Assembly (NCBI GenBank): GCA_033239525.1
Contig: BSYO01000023.1
Coordinates: forward strand, 10,172,385-10,236,384
From: Nepenthes gracilis
Taxonomy: Eukaryota; Streptophyta; Magnoliopsida; Caryophyllales; Nepenthaceae
Reading direction: 5' to 3'
DNA: 64,000 bases
This document shows, in pieces, positions 47,947-61,566 of the stretch; position 1 is the stretch's first letter; each line of letters starts with the position of its first letter. Below the pieces are notes generated by a model. That model ran no database searches, had not been told where the DNA came from, and saw only the letters and a list, made by a program, of their open reading frames with translations. The translations under genes and the position numbers were made by a program.

Positions 47947-50900
47947 ATGGACTTGGCCACAAGAGCGGCAAACATGGCGACGAGACTCATAAACAGCAAT
48001 ACATTTATGAACATATTCTTGATCGGTTCGTTCGCAGCACTGAGCGTAAGGTCAGTGAACCAGCAGAAGGACATAGAAGCCCTAGAGGCAGAGAAGGTGT
48101 CGCTAATCAAGTCGAATAAAGCCATGAAAATGGTCATGTGGGATTGGAAGCAGCAGCTCTTTTCTGAAGCCTCCTCTTCTCCTGATTCCGCCATTGTTCC
48201 CCTCGCTCGGCTCAAGGTCATTTATGGCGAAGCTGCCACCGTCCCTGGAAGTAATTAATTCTCTCTCCTCTTTCTCCTTCTCTCTATCTCTTTCCCTCTA
48301 TCTTTTCAGGTCGTTTATCTTTTTGTTGTTTGTCAAAATTCTGCTAAATTAGTTTGCTTAGCCTTGAATTGCGCATAATTTGTTACATGATATCAAAATA
48401 GTGATTGGTGCAATCTATGTCCAAACGTGTCATCGGCTCCGTTTGGTTGGATGGAAAACATTTTCTGGCTGTTGCCCATTATTCCCTTCTTTGGTGGACA
48501 TAGGAATAATTCTAGATGGAAAATGAAATATGTTCCATGAAAGTAATTGCTCCATTTTGCATTTAAAAAGATATTGTTTTCACATCACTTCACGTGCCAG
48601 TGTTATCACGGGCACAACCGGCACCACTACCACCTCACCACCATTACAACCCTCAATCACCTCCTCCCTACCACCTCAGCAGAACCACCACCACTATTAC
48701 TAAGGCCACTCCATCGCCACCTTTCCTATAGCCACACAAACACCACCACCACTATTATCATTGCCATTACTGCGCCACTACCACTATTCCATCGCCAATT
48801 TTTCACTGTTCTATATTGTGGAAAGTAGTTTCACATGGAAAGAGTATTTTCTGCAGCCATATGGAGAAAAAATTATGGAGGATTACTATTTTCCTTAGAA
48901 GATGTTTTCATTCCAACAGAAAATGTTTTCAGACACACCAAATGGAACCTTCATGGGTAGTGTATATTTGCCATTGATTTGTGACAATGGTCTCACAATA
49001 CTTTTTCACATTAACCTGTCATATGGCTACACTGGCAGATAGCCGGATACAGTGGTTGTGTAGTTAGTATTGTACAAATATTTGTCAATTAGGATTGAGT
49101 TGTTAAGATTTTATCCATTTTGGTTATGCAACATAAGATTGCTTGGATATATTTTTTCTTTGGGTTGCAAACTGGGATTGCATTGTCAGGAGTTGAATCT
49201 TTGCCAGTTATAAAACAGAGGATGACAAGGGAATATGTATTCTTTTGGGAGGCTATTTTATGTTGAATTATGTGATCTTGTGCATGCCTATTATTGTTAG
49301 TAGAGTTAGTTTGAAGAAATTAATGTATGTTATTGGCCAAGACTGGATAGTAGGCATATGTGCTCTTGGTTGGTTACCATTTTATGTAAGTGACTTAAAT
49401 ACATTCTCAATCACCGACTGATGAATGAAAGAGCTGGAAGAGCCACTAACAAGGGCAGAGATTGAAGAAAGTAACTAGTACATTCATTCATAGATTATTG
49501 ATTGAACAGTTTATTATTGGATATCAATAAATTCCTTGGACAACCATCTGTACTTAAGAGGATATTCAGTTTCTTTTACCTATATCCCATTTCCACATTT
49601 AAGAGAAAGCACGCCAAAGTTGTCTCTCACTAGCATTGTTTGTTGCATGTGTCTTTGCGTATCAGTGTTTGATTGAGTTTGTCTTTCTTTCCGAGTTTAC
49701 CATGTGGGTGACTAAAGTAGCAGTTTTATGGTTGATTTGAGTTCTCATCCAGAATATCATCGTGGTATGATTAGAATGTGCAAGTCATGGACTCCTTTTT
49801 GGCTGTTCAAATTGAATGCTTCAGATATAGTAGAAGATATCTGTGATGATTCTCGGTTGTAGTGGTTCCCAATCGTGGTAAAAAAAAAAAATCCATGATT
49901 TTTTGAACACTTCCCCCACGTAGAAATTTGTTAGCCCACTTTCTTCCTGATTAAACAATTAATATGGATTTATTGAGATTTTGACCCTTCTTATTGATTC
50001 ACAAATTCCACATCCATTTATATGGAGTAAAAGATTTCAAATTTTAGGTGGTATTTATTTAAAAGATGGATGGTTATTGAGAATGCTAATGTGGTCTGTA
50101 TGCATAGAGATCACAAAAGATGGTCGCTTTGTGACTTTGACATCATGGAGTTTGAGGAGGATCAGATGTACGCAGTGTTACCCTATATTGCAGAAGTTAT
50201 TTCTGTGGCTTGAACCCATAATCTCTAATTTAAAATGGTAATCCCTTAATATTATACCAAGGTTCACCTATTCATAGAGGACACAATGTTGAAAATCAAA
50301 GCATTACATTTTCCCTGAAAACTCACTTATTGTTCCATGTTTTCTTTAAAAAAGATTTTAGCCGATATTCTGATTGTAAAGTGAATCTGACCCAAGTCGA
50401 TGCCGTCTTTCATGATTTCAGCCTGGACCGACGTTCCTTGTGCAGCAATATTTAAGACCGGAGTGGACTGCTACTGATCTGAATACCTCACCTCACTATA
50501 CCGCTATTTGCAGTTAGGTGCAGTCATATTTGGCAATTTAAAATAGATGAAACTAATTGTACCACCATATTAAACAAGCCTAAATAAAAAATAGCAGTCT
50601 TGTCTGGTGCAGTTTCCAAACCTGTACACACTCACATCCAAACAAAAAATCAGATGTATAATTGTGAGTAGAATATATTTTCATGCACTAAATGATTATA
50701 AATGCTTTATGGTCATGCTCAATTTCCAAAACATTTAAACTGTTCCTATTTCCTCATCTGGTTGGAAAATGGTCAGTGGAAATAAATATTACGTGGGAGA
50801 ATTTATTATTAGATAAGTAGGAATAACTAACTCCATGTAAATATTTATTGCCATTATAAGAAAGAATATTAACCCCCACCTCTACCCTTGCCCACCCGCC

Positions 50901-52286
50901 ATTTTGGACACAGGTCAGTGTTGGCAGCATTGACCAGTCAGATTGTTAGTCAATGCCGATAAACGTTGAGCTTGTCGGCCCTCCAACCACCGTGGTTGTA
51001 TTTCCACTTTATTTTCACCTTATATCCAGATGTAATATTTATTTCCTGAGCAAACCAATTAATATAATAATAATTCTCACCTTATTGCTTATAATACTTT
51101 ATCCATTCCCTCCCAATTCTCATTCCCCAGCCAAACATCACATTAATGTCATTCATCAACTTGGCTGGGTTCCAGGCTTCAGCATGATAACTTGTTGCAA
51201 ATTCTTTGACCATTCATGCCAATAGTGATTCGAAAGTTGAATATCACAGCTTAAACTTGAATTTTCCATACACTTGAGCAGCCCCCTCGGCCAAAAACCA
51301 CCAAAACAACATGCCAACCAAGCAATTTATTTGGTAAATCATGCTTGCTTTCTTTTTTATTTTAATTATCTCTTATTTTGATGAGAACATCCTAGAGATT
51401 TAATTTATTCATTATTTAATTAGATTCAATATTTTCTCTATCTCTGAAATCTATAATTTGTTAGCCTCTAGGATATCTATAGAAGGTCAATTTTTTTTTT
51501 TCCCATTATTATTTAGTTCAAGTTACTCTTAATTAGGAAATTATGTTTGCTTATTGGCTAACATAAGAGTAGAATATCTCTAGTTAAAATTAGTATCTCT
51601 AGTCAACATCTGTTGGTTCCTAGATAAGCTTATTATTATCTTTTAAATGAGTGAACACTAAGCATATCAATTACATAGACACTTAGATTTTCGTAATTAG
51701 ATTGCTGTTCAGAGAAGAAACTACCAAGTTCATATATATATATTCTGCAGTCACCACAGCCCAATAAGATATTGAAACAGAACCTCTTATTTTTGCTAGA
51801 TCGTTACTTCTCATCAACCTGAACTGCTCATAAGTAAAGCATCAAAATTCTTATCATTTTGTTTTCAATTGATTACCCAAGTGGTTTTATATGCAAATTC
51901 ATCATGAACATGAGATACTCGAGTGGTTGATTACTGTTTAGATATTCTCGGTGATGTGACATTTCATTCAAATCCCTTAAGAGGAGATGAACAGATAAAT
52001 ATCATGTCATCCGAAACGGTGGAAAAAGGGTGCCCCTCATTTCTCTTCCTGAAAAGCACTTTTTAAAATTGAAAACAAACACCCACTTAAAGCCACCCCC
52101 ACCACAGCAGGATCTAAATAAGCTTAGACCTCTCGGTTAAAATCTGAAATTTGAAGTTCAACCTATTGCTCTCCCCAGATAAAAGACTGATAATTTGGTC
52201 TTCTCATTGTGTTCCCATGTGTTCTTGCAGGTGGAGATGCTGAGACAGACGTAGTGAAGTCACCAGCAGCTAAACTTGTCATATGA
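47947..52286 (+). CDS. Small membrane plus coiled-coil protein, unknown function (2 exons)
   Basis: Exons are 47947-48250 and 52231-52286, giving 119 residues. The donor is GGAA|GTAATT and the acceptor TTCTTGCAG|GTGG. The split codon A/GT gives Ser, and the frame then runs to TGA at 52284. Residues 1-18 are an Arg-containing amphipathic lead (MDLATRAANMATRLINSN). Residues 19-36 form a probable single membrane helix (FMNIFLIGSFAALSV). Residues about 38-70 have heptad-like Leu/Ile spacing (QQKDIEALEAEKVSLIKS), followed by MWDWKQQLF. The C-terminal tail is hydrophilic. I do not recognise a named domain. Unspliced, the frame would stop at 48258 after 103 residues, so intron retention gives almost the same protein with a different tail. 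Codon phase and the good acceptor favour the spliced form. The location could be a mitochondrial or other organelle membrane, but this is only suggested by the N-terminus. Confidence 0.75.
48251..52230 (+). other. Intron of the 47947 gene, about 4 kb
   Basis: It starts GTAATTAATT and a CT-rich run, and ends TTCTTGCAG. At about 48600-48790 it has a degenerate CCA/CAC-rich low-complexity stretch that produces a His/Thr/Pro-rich open frame, which I reject as coding. No other gene or repeat pair was found. Confidence 0.65.
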
Positions 52287-53171
52287 AGATATGGATTTGT
52301 GCTACAAAAGGTATTAATCTCATTGGAAGAGCAGCAGCACAGGCTTTGAGAAACTGTTCCCTTGTTGCTTTGTGGAGAAGGGAAATTTGCATACTTGTTG
52401 GTTAGATTATTCAGAATTCATTGGTGTTGTTGGGTCTTTGCTGAACTATTGACAGTTGATACAAAAAATATGAAAATGGTGTTTGGTTTTAGAGTACTTT
52501 TGGTCTTTGCTATTTGATTGTTAAATGATCAATAATTATCTCTCTTATCTTATTTAATAATAGATTCATTTATTTCTTATTTTTGTTCAAAAGGGTACAA
52601 TATGTCATAAAAAAGGGCACAATATAAAAGTTTTAAAAACAATTGCATAAATATATGAACCTATTTTTTTTATATTCTAAAAGAAAAGTGATAGAAAATT
52701 AAAAATAGTATCATAATATTGATATATTCAAATAACATAATGAAATTTCATGAATTACAAATAAATGGTTATAATTTTATTTTATTTTTTTCCATAAAAT
52801 GAAAAATTAAGCATAAAATGGAGCTATTTAATTTAAAAATAAAAATGATTTGTGCTATCTTGATTTTAGCAAATTTATTAAAAAATAGATTATTAAATGT
52901 ATGTTATATCACTAAGAGCACCTAAAAATGTTATTGTGTATTTCTAAAATTTATTTATAAATAATTACGGGCCTATATAAGAGAATTATAAATAAATAAA
53001 AAAATTATTTTTTTATAATATAAGTATTTTAATATTATAATATTTTTAAAAAATATTATTTAAAAATATATAAAATAAAGGATCGATCATCTCTATCAAC
53101 CACGGAAAGCACCCTCGTTCGACGCCGATGCCGTGCTTTTCCGACGAAGAGATTCTCTCTCAGAGTAACTC
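52287..53171. other. Intergenic spacer between the 47947 and 53172 genes
   Basis: The first ~200 bases are probably 3' UTR of the upstream gene. The remainder is very AT-rich to about 53080 and then changes to the balanced 5' leader of the next gene (CACGGAAAGCACCCTCG). Confidence 0.5.
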
Positions 53172-56100
53172 ATGAACAACTACCAGTTCAGTAAGCGGGT
53201 GCGATCCGACTGGTTTTCGAAAAAGACGATGAAGGCCCAGCAACAGAGCTACTACTCTCAGAGATCGCCGGCTATTCTAGGTGTCTTTATGCTATTATTT
53301 CCAATTTTGTTGCCGAATCTCTTCGCTCCTCTTGGCCGTGCTTCTCCTTCCATTTTCTCCGTAAGTCTCTCTTTCTCTACGTCACTCCTATCTTTGATTC
53401 CGTGCCTAAGTTGTTTTTTTTTTTTTTCCCGTTTTCCGAGAAGATGCAGCGAAGTTGGGATAATCAATGTTGCTACCATTGAATGATTCTTCCCTTTCAC
53501 ATGCTGCAGCACCTTTTTGAAATTTTTTTAGCATTTTGATGTTTATTTGCTAATTTTTTGGTGCTTGCTTCTTGATCTCCTGCTTCTAACGGTATTTCTT
53601 TTAATGATAATTAACCTATATGAACCACTGCTCTAGTTACAAAAGCTTAGCTATTAGTTGAGGACCCAAGAACAAGTTTTGTAGTCTAGTACAACCCTGG
53701 AGTGCAATGCTCTTCAGTCTTGAAGCATGGATTAAGCAGTGGTCTGCTCTATACATTTTGCTCAATAATAATAAAAGAACGAAATTTCTAGGAATTAAAA
53801 CTCATGATTAGGGTTTGTAGCCTGATATGCCATACTCTTGAGACTTGACCATGAAATCAGCACTCGTCTACTTGTTACATGGCCCTCGGTGATAATTAGA
53901 CGAAAGGGAATTTCAAGAATTGAAACTCATGATCATCCGGTCAGAGTGCTGTAATCCCATGTTATGGAAGCACTTATTCCTAGTTTTTTTCACAAATAAC
54001 CACATTAATTTTTCCATATCTTTTCACATAATCATCAGTTTTCTTTTTTCTTTCTCTTAAGAACCTGCAATTTACAACTGCCATTGTGATATGTTCCTAA
54101 TATGGGTAGATTTTAGCAAAACTGACTAAAAATCCCAATTTATTAGTATGTGAGGATAGATTACAAATATCTAAGAACAAATTGGAAATTTGACATAGAA
54201 TGTGGCCAAAATAATAATAATAATAATGAGGCATTGGTTGCTAATTGGAAGGAAATACAAATCAAATGTGGCTAAGTTTACTGTTTGCAGCAAAAATAAA
54301 TAAATAAATAAATGTAATGTTTATGTGAAGATACAAAGAAATGCTTGCAGTAAAGGTAAATAAACATTGACTAAGGGCCCAAGAGTGGATTTTATAGTCC
54401 CAACAGGCCCCACCAAAAGCTGTCCCTTCTCATGTATGTATCTCTTCAATGTTTACTCTTTCAGGAATGGAATGCCCCTAAACCTAGGCATATGCCTCTT
54501 CTAAATGGGGCATTACTGCGCCAAACTGTGAGTATATGCTTATTAGTTGTCATCCTCTTATTTTTTTGTTTGTGCTACTTTTTTAGAGTGTACACCGGTT
54601 CATTTGTTTTGTTCTGACAATACTGAATGTTCTTTTGCTGCTTCAGTCCTTAAGACAACAGTTTGAGTTATGGTCACCTTTGCCCAATCAAGGCTGGAAA
54701 CCCTGCCCTGATCCTACATACACCATTTGTAAGTTCTAGGAACCACTATTTGTCAACTTATTTGCATTATTTTATGATATAATGGTTGTACCACTTGTGA
54801 GTAATATGTTATTATGACAGAATGAGTGTTGGGGAAGAAGTGAGTGTTTGTTGGGTTATATAATATTGATCTTCCCTTGGAATTTTCATTGGCAGCATTA
54901 CCTGGAAAACCACAAGGATATATCCAAGTGTTTCTTGACGGAGGGTTGAACCAGCAGAGAATGGGGGTAATTAAAGCTATCAAATTTCTTACTGTCTTAG
55001 AGTAGTGTATTATTTCTCATAGTACTTGGCTTTTTCTTAGAGTGGATTGAAAAAGAAGCAGAATCCTATGAGAATGTAGTCTTGTTGCATCCCCAGAGGG
55101 AAAAGGGGCTAAGCTGTTCTCTGTATTACACTACTATTGGGTTGATTAATATATCACCTGACTTCTGTTTCTTCTGGTTAATGCCACTGGTAAGAACCAC
55201 ATTAGTGTGGAAAGATAAACTAAAATCACATTGCATAGAGCTACTCTTATGCAACATATGAGCTGCCTCTTTCCTGTTTGACATAACAAGCATGCAGGAC
55301 ATGCTTTGATATTTACATTTCATGCAACTTCTGCTGCATATCCCTTCTATTTTTTTCGAGTGCAAGAAGGGAGCTTGACTGAAAAGGATGGAGGGTTTTC
55401 AAATTTGTTTTTATTTCTTTCACTTATTTGCTGTCATGTGTGCACCGTGAAAGTACCTAGGCTTGTGCATCAGGCTTCTTTTCCTGGTGATGTATCACCT
55501 ACGTGGCAATCCTGTCTTCTTTAATTTGATTTCCTGAGCACTGAAGTTTCATGAGGAGCCATATGTGGGCTTTTTTTTGGGGGAGGGGGGGATCTGTTGA
55601 ATCTTTTTATTCACATACATATTTTCTTCTTTCAAGATTTGTGATGCCGTTGCCATTGCAAAGATTTTGAATGCAACTCTAGTGATTCCACACCTGGAAG
55701 TAAATCCAGTTTGGCAAGATTCAAGGTATCTCATTCTCCAATAAATTTCTGTTGCTTGATTTTATAGTTCAACAGCTAAATGATTCATGTATTCATGTTT
55801 ACTGTAGTTCATTTATGGAGATATTTGATGTGGATCACTTTATAAATACCCTACAAGATGAAGTTGCCATAGTTAAAGAGCTGCCAAGTGAATACTCTTG
55901 GAGCAGTAGGGAGTATTATGCTACAGGGATACGAGAAACCCGAATCAAAACTGCTCCTGTGCATTCTTCAGCTAATTGGTACCTGGAGAATGTATTGCCT
56001 GTCTTGCAAAGGTTGATAACTAAATTACTTCAATAATTTCTTTGACTTTATACCTAATCAAAATAAATGACATAACGTTCTTATAGAGGCATTTTGAAGC

Positions 56101-58107
56101 TCACTTCAAGTGTTAAAATCTTGTTTTCTACTGAATTGAAGGTATTGATGTTTATCATGCAGCAGGAAATACATGAAGTCAAGTCCTTTTCTAATCAACA
56201 GTGGTGTCCAACTGTTCCAGGCATGGGATTGCTGCTATTGCACCTTTCTCTCACCGTTTGGCCTTTGACAATTTGCCCAAATCCATTCAGCGGCTACGGT
56301 GTAAAGTCAACTTTGAAGCATTGCATTTTGTTTTACATATTAGAGCTTTGGGTGATTCTCTTGCCAATCGACTGCGCTACCCAGAAAAAAATGGAGCAGC
56401 AGAGATGATGCAAGTCCATGATATAATGGATGGAATTTCAGACCCGGGTGCAGGAAAGTATGTTGTGTTGCATCTTCGGTTTGATCAAGTATGGTCCTCT
56501 TCAACACTACATTATGTGCTTGTAGTTTGAGATCTCTTTTTGCTTCCACTTCTGTGTCAAGGTGCAATTGTACATCAGAGTATTAATTATTCACCTGACT
56601 TTTTGGGTTGCTGTGTCCTTGTGCAGGATATGGCTGCACATTCATCCTGTGATTTTGGTGGAGGAAGAGCCGAAAAACTGGCTCTTGCAAAATATCGGCA
56701 AGTGATTTGGCAAGGTAGAGTATTGAATTCTCAGTTCACAGATGAGGAGTTGAGATATCAAGGCCGTTGCCCATTAACACCCGAAGAGATTGGATTGCTG
56801 CTTGCAGCTTTGGGATTCACCAACAACACCCGCCTTTATCTTGCTTCCCACAAGGTGTTTTCATAACCCTTTCAGTGAAATATTAGAAGTATTTGGCTCC
56901 TGGGTTTTTGATGGGCTTTATGTAAGGTTTCTCATTGAAAACTTCACCCATTTGTAAAAAATCTCCAAAGCCAAGTGTTTCTTATTCAGGTATATGGTGG
57001 TGAAGCAAGATTATCATCTTTGCGGAAACTGTTCCCTCTAATGGAAGACAAGAAGAGCCTTGCCTCTGCGAAGGAGCGGATCATGGTTGAGGGAAAATCT
57101 TCTTTATTAGCTGCGGTCGACTACTATGTGAGCATGCTAAGTGACATTTTCATCTCCGCTTCACCAGGCAACATGCACAATGCCCTGGTAAGAATTCTAC
57201 TTGACTTATTGTAATGAGGTTTCTTCATCAAACTTCCATTTATAATCGACAAAGGTGACAATTAATGATTTTGGTTGCTCTACATTGCCACTAAAACCTT
57301 CGTGTGTTGTTGGGCATTCTTTGAAATGCGTTTAAGATACCTTCAACACTAAACCAGCCATTTTATGCTTAGATTTGAATTGTATGAACCTGTAAACTAC
57401 TCATTTTAGGTTCCCATCATATCTGTATTGACATATATTTTACATATGTACTGCAGCAATTCTTTTTCGCCTGACAAAAACTTAGCACCTCCTTATATGA
57501 GGAACCATTTGTAAGCTTAAAAATCAAAATATACTGTCAATCGAGAATAAATTATCTTGATATTTCTATTATTATCGATGCCTTAAGACTGAATAATAGG
57601 GTGCCCATGATTTACTAAACATCTTGTGTTGAGTCAGTGTCTTGTTGAGTCGGGATTTGCCTACCCTATGTCTCATCTCGTTATCTTTTAGGTTTAGAAA
57701 AAGGTTAGATAACTGTTAGACCTATTGTTTATATTCACAACTTAAACTCATGACTATCTTGTCACATGACAACTCTACTATTGCATTAAGACTCTCCTTT
57801 AATATAGTCTCGCCAGTACCACCATATATGTCTCATGGTTTTTACTTCTGTTCTCATCCACATTTGATTGATGATGATCAAAATGGCACAGCTGGGGCAT
57901 CGAGCGTTCAAGAATTTGAAGACTATAAGACCTAATATGGTACTGTTGGGGCAGCTTTTCCTGAATAAGAGCATGGAATGGACAGAGTTTCAGAGGGCAG
58001 TTTTAGAAGGGCATAAGAATAGACAAGGGCAAATCAGAACAAGGAAGGAGAAGCAATCCATATATACTTATCCGATTCCCGATTGCATGTGTCCAAGCCT
58101 TGCCTAA
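53172..58107 (+). CDS. GDP-fucose O-fucosyltransferase family protein (10 exons)
   Basis: Exons: 53172-53360, 54465-54527, 54647-54728, 54896-54966, 55637-55725, 55808-56011, 56221-56488, 56627-56854, 56990-57187, 57892-58107. All introns are GT-AG and the phases agree, giving 535 residues ending at TAA. The family transfers fucose from GDP-fucose to protein or polysaccharide acceptors in the Golgi lumen. Residues about 34-54 are a single membrane helix after a basic N-terminus, as for a type II Golgi enzyme. Family motifs are GGLNQ (127-131), IPHLEVNPVWQD after the fifth exon start, PFSHRLAFDNLP, RCKVNFEAL and HLRFDQDM (317-324, likely donor/active-site region), ASPGNMHNAL (end of exon 9), and the C-terminal RQGQIRTRKEKQSIYTYP and CMC. 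The length is usual for plant members. No breaks are seen. The exact acceptor is unknown. The start is the first ATG of exon 1; the last exon is set by its family motif. Confidence 0.92.
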
Positions 58108-59500
58108 ACACTAAGGCCTTCTCCACTTATTTCTCCCCAGCCCGCCCGTTGCCTCTCCGACTCAAAATCTGTTTTTCTTTTTTTTATTTTTTGTGTAGTA
58201 TGCACGATTGTTGCTGCTGTAATGTGATAGAATTTGTGGGCAATGCCAATGTTCATTCTGCTTGTGTTAACCCCGAGAGCGGCTTAGTGTGATGAATTCA
58301 CTTTATTTTTATCAGCTGAAATAAATTATCCTTGGATATGATCTGAAATATATGCCATATTTGCTTTCTCATACTAAGTAACATGGGAATGTTCTAGTTA
58401 TCTTGACATCTGAAATAATGACTGCAGGATATTGCTTTGTGGAGTTTGATATTTGCTCACTATTCGAGAAAAAGTGGGTTTAGGGTCACACCGTCAGATC
58501 ACATGGCGTCTCAATCATCCCATTATGTTAACGTGTTCACAAAGAATAAATAGATAAATGGGTGACATGTTATTGAGTGCGTCCATAACCATCTCTTTGG
58601 GTAATTGCCAATACAATACTTCAATAGACGTTGATAGTAGTTTGCTAACTCATCTGCTCCGTTCTGGTGGTTAAAAAGGTTTTTCGGTATGCTTTTTCAA
58701 CATATCATCTAATTTATTAATTCGTGCTGAAATTGTATAAAAATGGCAAAATAAAACATCAATTTGCATGATAAAGACAAAAGCTTAATGTGTGAAACTT
58801 CTATAAATCATCTAAAAGAAAATAAAAAAGAAGAAGGAAAGAAAGAAAAGAGATGGGGTATTAGTTATGTATTTGGGATTGAGTTTCAAACTGACCAAAA
58901 GATATACTCCTGCATAAAATTTATGGACTGTGTTAGAATCATAGTGTGATTGTCATTGGTGTTTGGTGGATATGTTAGTCTAAACCGGCCTGAGCAGTCC
59001 GGTTTTGATGTGCATGTCCTATTGGGATTTTTGGAATACTTGTTAATATGGTGAAAATGAACTTCTAAATCTATTAACCAACCGGTAGCTACTAAATATT
59101 GTAAGAGTATAAAAAAATAAAATATGTAACCAAGAATACTATTGCGTATCACGAATTTGGGTTATCCTATGGATTAGGAGTCACGAATCAGATCTTTGCG
59201 CTAGGTCGATCTGATGTGGATTCGATTTTCATAAGTTCAAATCTGAATCATACACAGGACAATTGAAAACGAGATGTTAGAGGATGGCGGAAATTATTCC
59301 AACCGTATATCCTTCGACGCTTAAGTCTGATAAATATCTTTCTAAAAGAATATAAAAATGCAATGAGGATATTTAGATTCATGTATCGGTGGGTTGAGCG
59401 TTTGGGTGCGACCGGTTGATGAACGGCTTATGTAACGGACCGGGGCATAATCCATTAATGATCTTCATCAATAAACTTAATTAACCAAATTAGACTAATA
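58108..59500. other. 3' flank of the fucosyltransferase gene, no further gene
   Basis: It begins as a probable 3' UTR. Small open frames at 58764-58949 (+) and 58886-59152 (-) have no support. Nothing else was recognised. Confidence 0.5.
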
Positions 59501-61264
59501 TGTAATCAATTTAAAATATCAAATTTTATAAAAAATTGAACAGAATTTTTTCTATAATTTGACAAAAATCATATATAAAACCTGTTTAATTAAACCTGTA
59601 CAAGTATATAAATATATAGATTTTAGAATTTACTCCGCAACATATACAAAGAACTAAAAAATACCATATCATTCATGGCTCTAACACAATACTCCTTAAC
59701 TATTACGTCGAATTTAAATAAATATACCATCTAACTTTAAACAAATCCAAAATTAAAATTGCGAAAGTAGAACTAGATCCATATTGCTCTTTCTAATTGG
59801 GCCCCAACTTGTTTTTCTTATATAGAAGGAAGAAGAAGTAAGAGTGAACTAACAACTTAACAAGTATATCATAACAAAAGTAATAAATAATATAAACAAA
59901 GTTAAACAGAAGAAGAATACATGAGCATGATCAATTATGCTTGGGGGACAATTTACTTCTTTTTGGGATATAATTTATGCATTATCACTTATCATTGCGG
60001 ACCAATTTCAGTAAGTCTTACTAACTAAATGTGCGGGAGAACGATGGAAAGGAATGTGTTAAGCTACACATTTTTAAAGTATCGGTTATATTTTAGACCT
60101 GCAACTACTCGACTATCACATATTGTCTGTAAACAGGCCGAACACCACGTGGCATAGCGGTATGCCTATCATCCGGTCATATAGGGCCAATAAAACGCTA
60201 CCCTAACCTTCTGCGGTCTAGAGGCAGTCATTGTTTTTCCACAGTAATATCCTAAGGCTTGTCAATAGTATTACCCGCTATAACACACGGTCAGGATAAT
60301 TCTTTGAGCCTCTAATGTCATACTAGTGGCATGTTTGGGAACATTACCCTTCAAAATATAAATTCGGGTCCTAATTTTATAATTACTTATTTTTTTGAAG
60401 GAGGATCTACCAAACTTATTTCACAAATTTTTCTATCTGGGAGAATAATTCCATCAAATTTTCAAATGTGAAATTTTCCTCCAAATATTCATATGCTTAT
60501 TATCTTGTTTGTGAATTTAAGTCTTTTCACAACTTTACTTTATATACGAATACATATGCATAAAGAAAATTTAGAATTCTTACAATCGAAAAGCAGATTG
60601 TCTTTAAAGGCTTTGGATATGAATTTTCTTTGCAATTGTATATGTCAAAACTCCCGGATTATACAATTGAATTTATACATATATACATATCACTAGATCA
60701 ATAGTTAAACATGGAAAAATTATGCAATATATCATTTGATATCTTCAGGTGAACAGTACCCACATGAACAGTGCGCATGAACAATGTCCAGATACACATG
60801 TCGGTTAATTCCTGAAATTTCAGACATCCAATGGGTAAATTATTAAATTCAAGGTATGGGTAATCATAATCTTAAATCATTTTATGCATTAAACTCCAAA
60901 TCGAAGTTTAAACGGGGTCTAGGTAGTCTAGGTCTAGGATTTTGTGAACAAAAATTCACATAAAACTATCAAATCTTGTATCTAATTAATAAATTTACTT
61001 ATATAGGGTATGGGTAATAATATTCTAATATCAATTTATGCAAAAGTCCTAAAAATCGGAGGTTGAAATCATCCGGGTGCAGATGAATAGTACGTGCAAA
61101 AACAAAATAAAAAATAATGAATTAGACAACAAAATTGAAGTATTTTCATCTTAGGTCATGTGTAATACAAAATAGAAACTTATTCGAGTATCGGTATGAG
61201 GATACCCGAAGAAAATGAAATGAACGTTTAGAAAAACGAAAAAGGAGAGTATGGGTACACTTAC

Positions 61265-61327
61265 CTCGACCAAATCTATAACCTTTCCAACTGGTTCGAT
61301 GCTAGAATCGGACCCGAAAGCCTCCAT
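61265..61327 (-). other. Conserved 21-codon ATG frame ending at a splice-donor sequence, second LTR
   Basis: The minus strand reads MEAFGSDS... to ...LVE and then GTAAGT, a near-perfect plant donor (GAG|GTAAGT). The counterpart is 13292-13354. The opposite strand is open over the same interval, inside a 123-codon frame at 61251-61622. Confidence 0.4.
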
Positions 61328-61542
61328 TTTTTCCTCTCATTCGCACAGTTCTCTCTTTTGCGCGGCCGCTGCACCGCCTCTAGCTACCATCATGATGTTT
61401 ACGAGCTGCCACCGCTCTTGCCATGGTCGCCACCGCTGGCGGCGAAGCCTTTCTCCCTCTCTCTCCCCTTTCTTCTCCCGCAAAACCCTCACCCAAGCCC
61501 CCTACCCCTCTCCTTCTACCCCGATTTTCTTCAACTTTGTTA

Positions 61543-61566
61543 TTATATTATTATTATTATTATTAT
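61543..61566. repeat. Interrupted (TTA)n tract in LTR
   Basis: TTATTATATTA is followed by TTATTATTATTATT. It is homologous in position to the longer (TAA)n at 13137-13188. Confidence 0.85.

Noticed and set aside
48547..48828. 93-codon His/Thr/Pro-rich frame
   Set aside because: It comes from a degenerate CCA/CAC low-complexity run inside the intron of the 47947 gene. It has no splice support.
56094..56220. Coding continuation upstream of exon 7 of the fucosyltransferase
   Set aside because: The frame there does not resemble the family. The acceptor GTTCCAG at 56220 gives the expected LQR-HGIAAI join, so 56012-56220 is intron.
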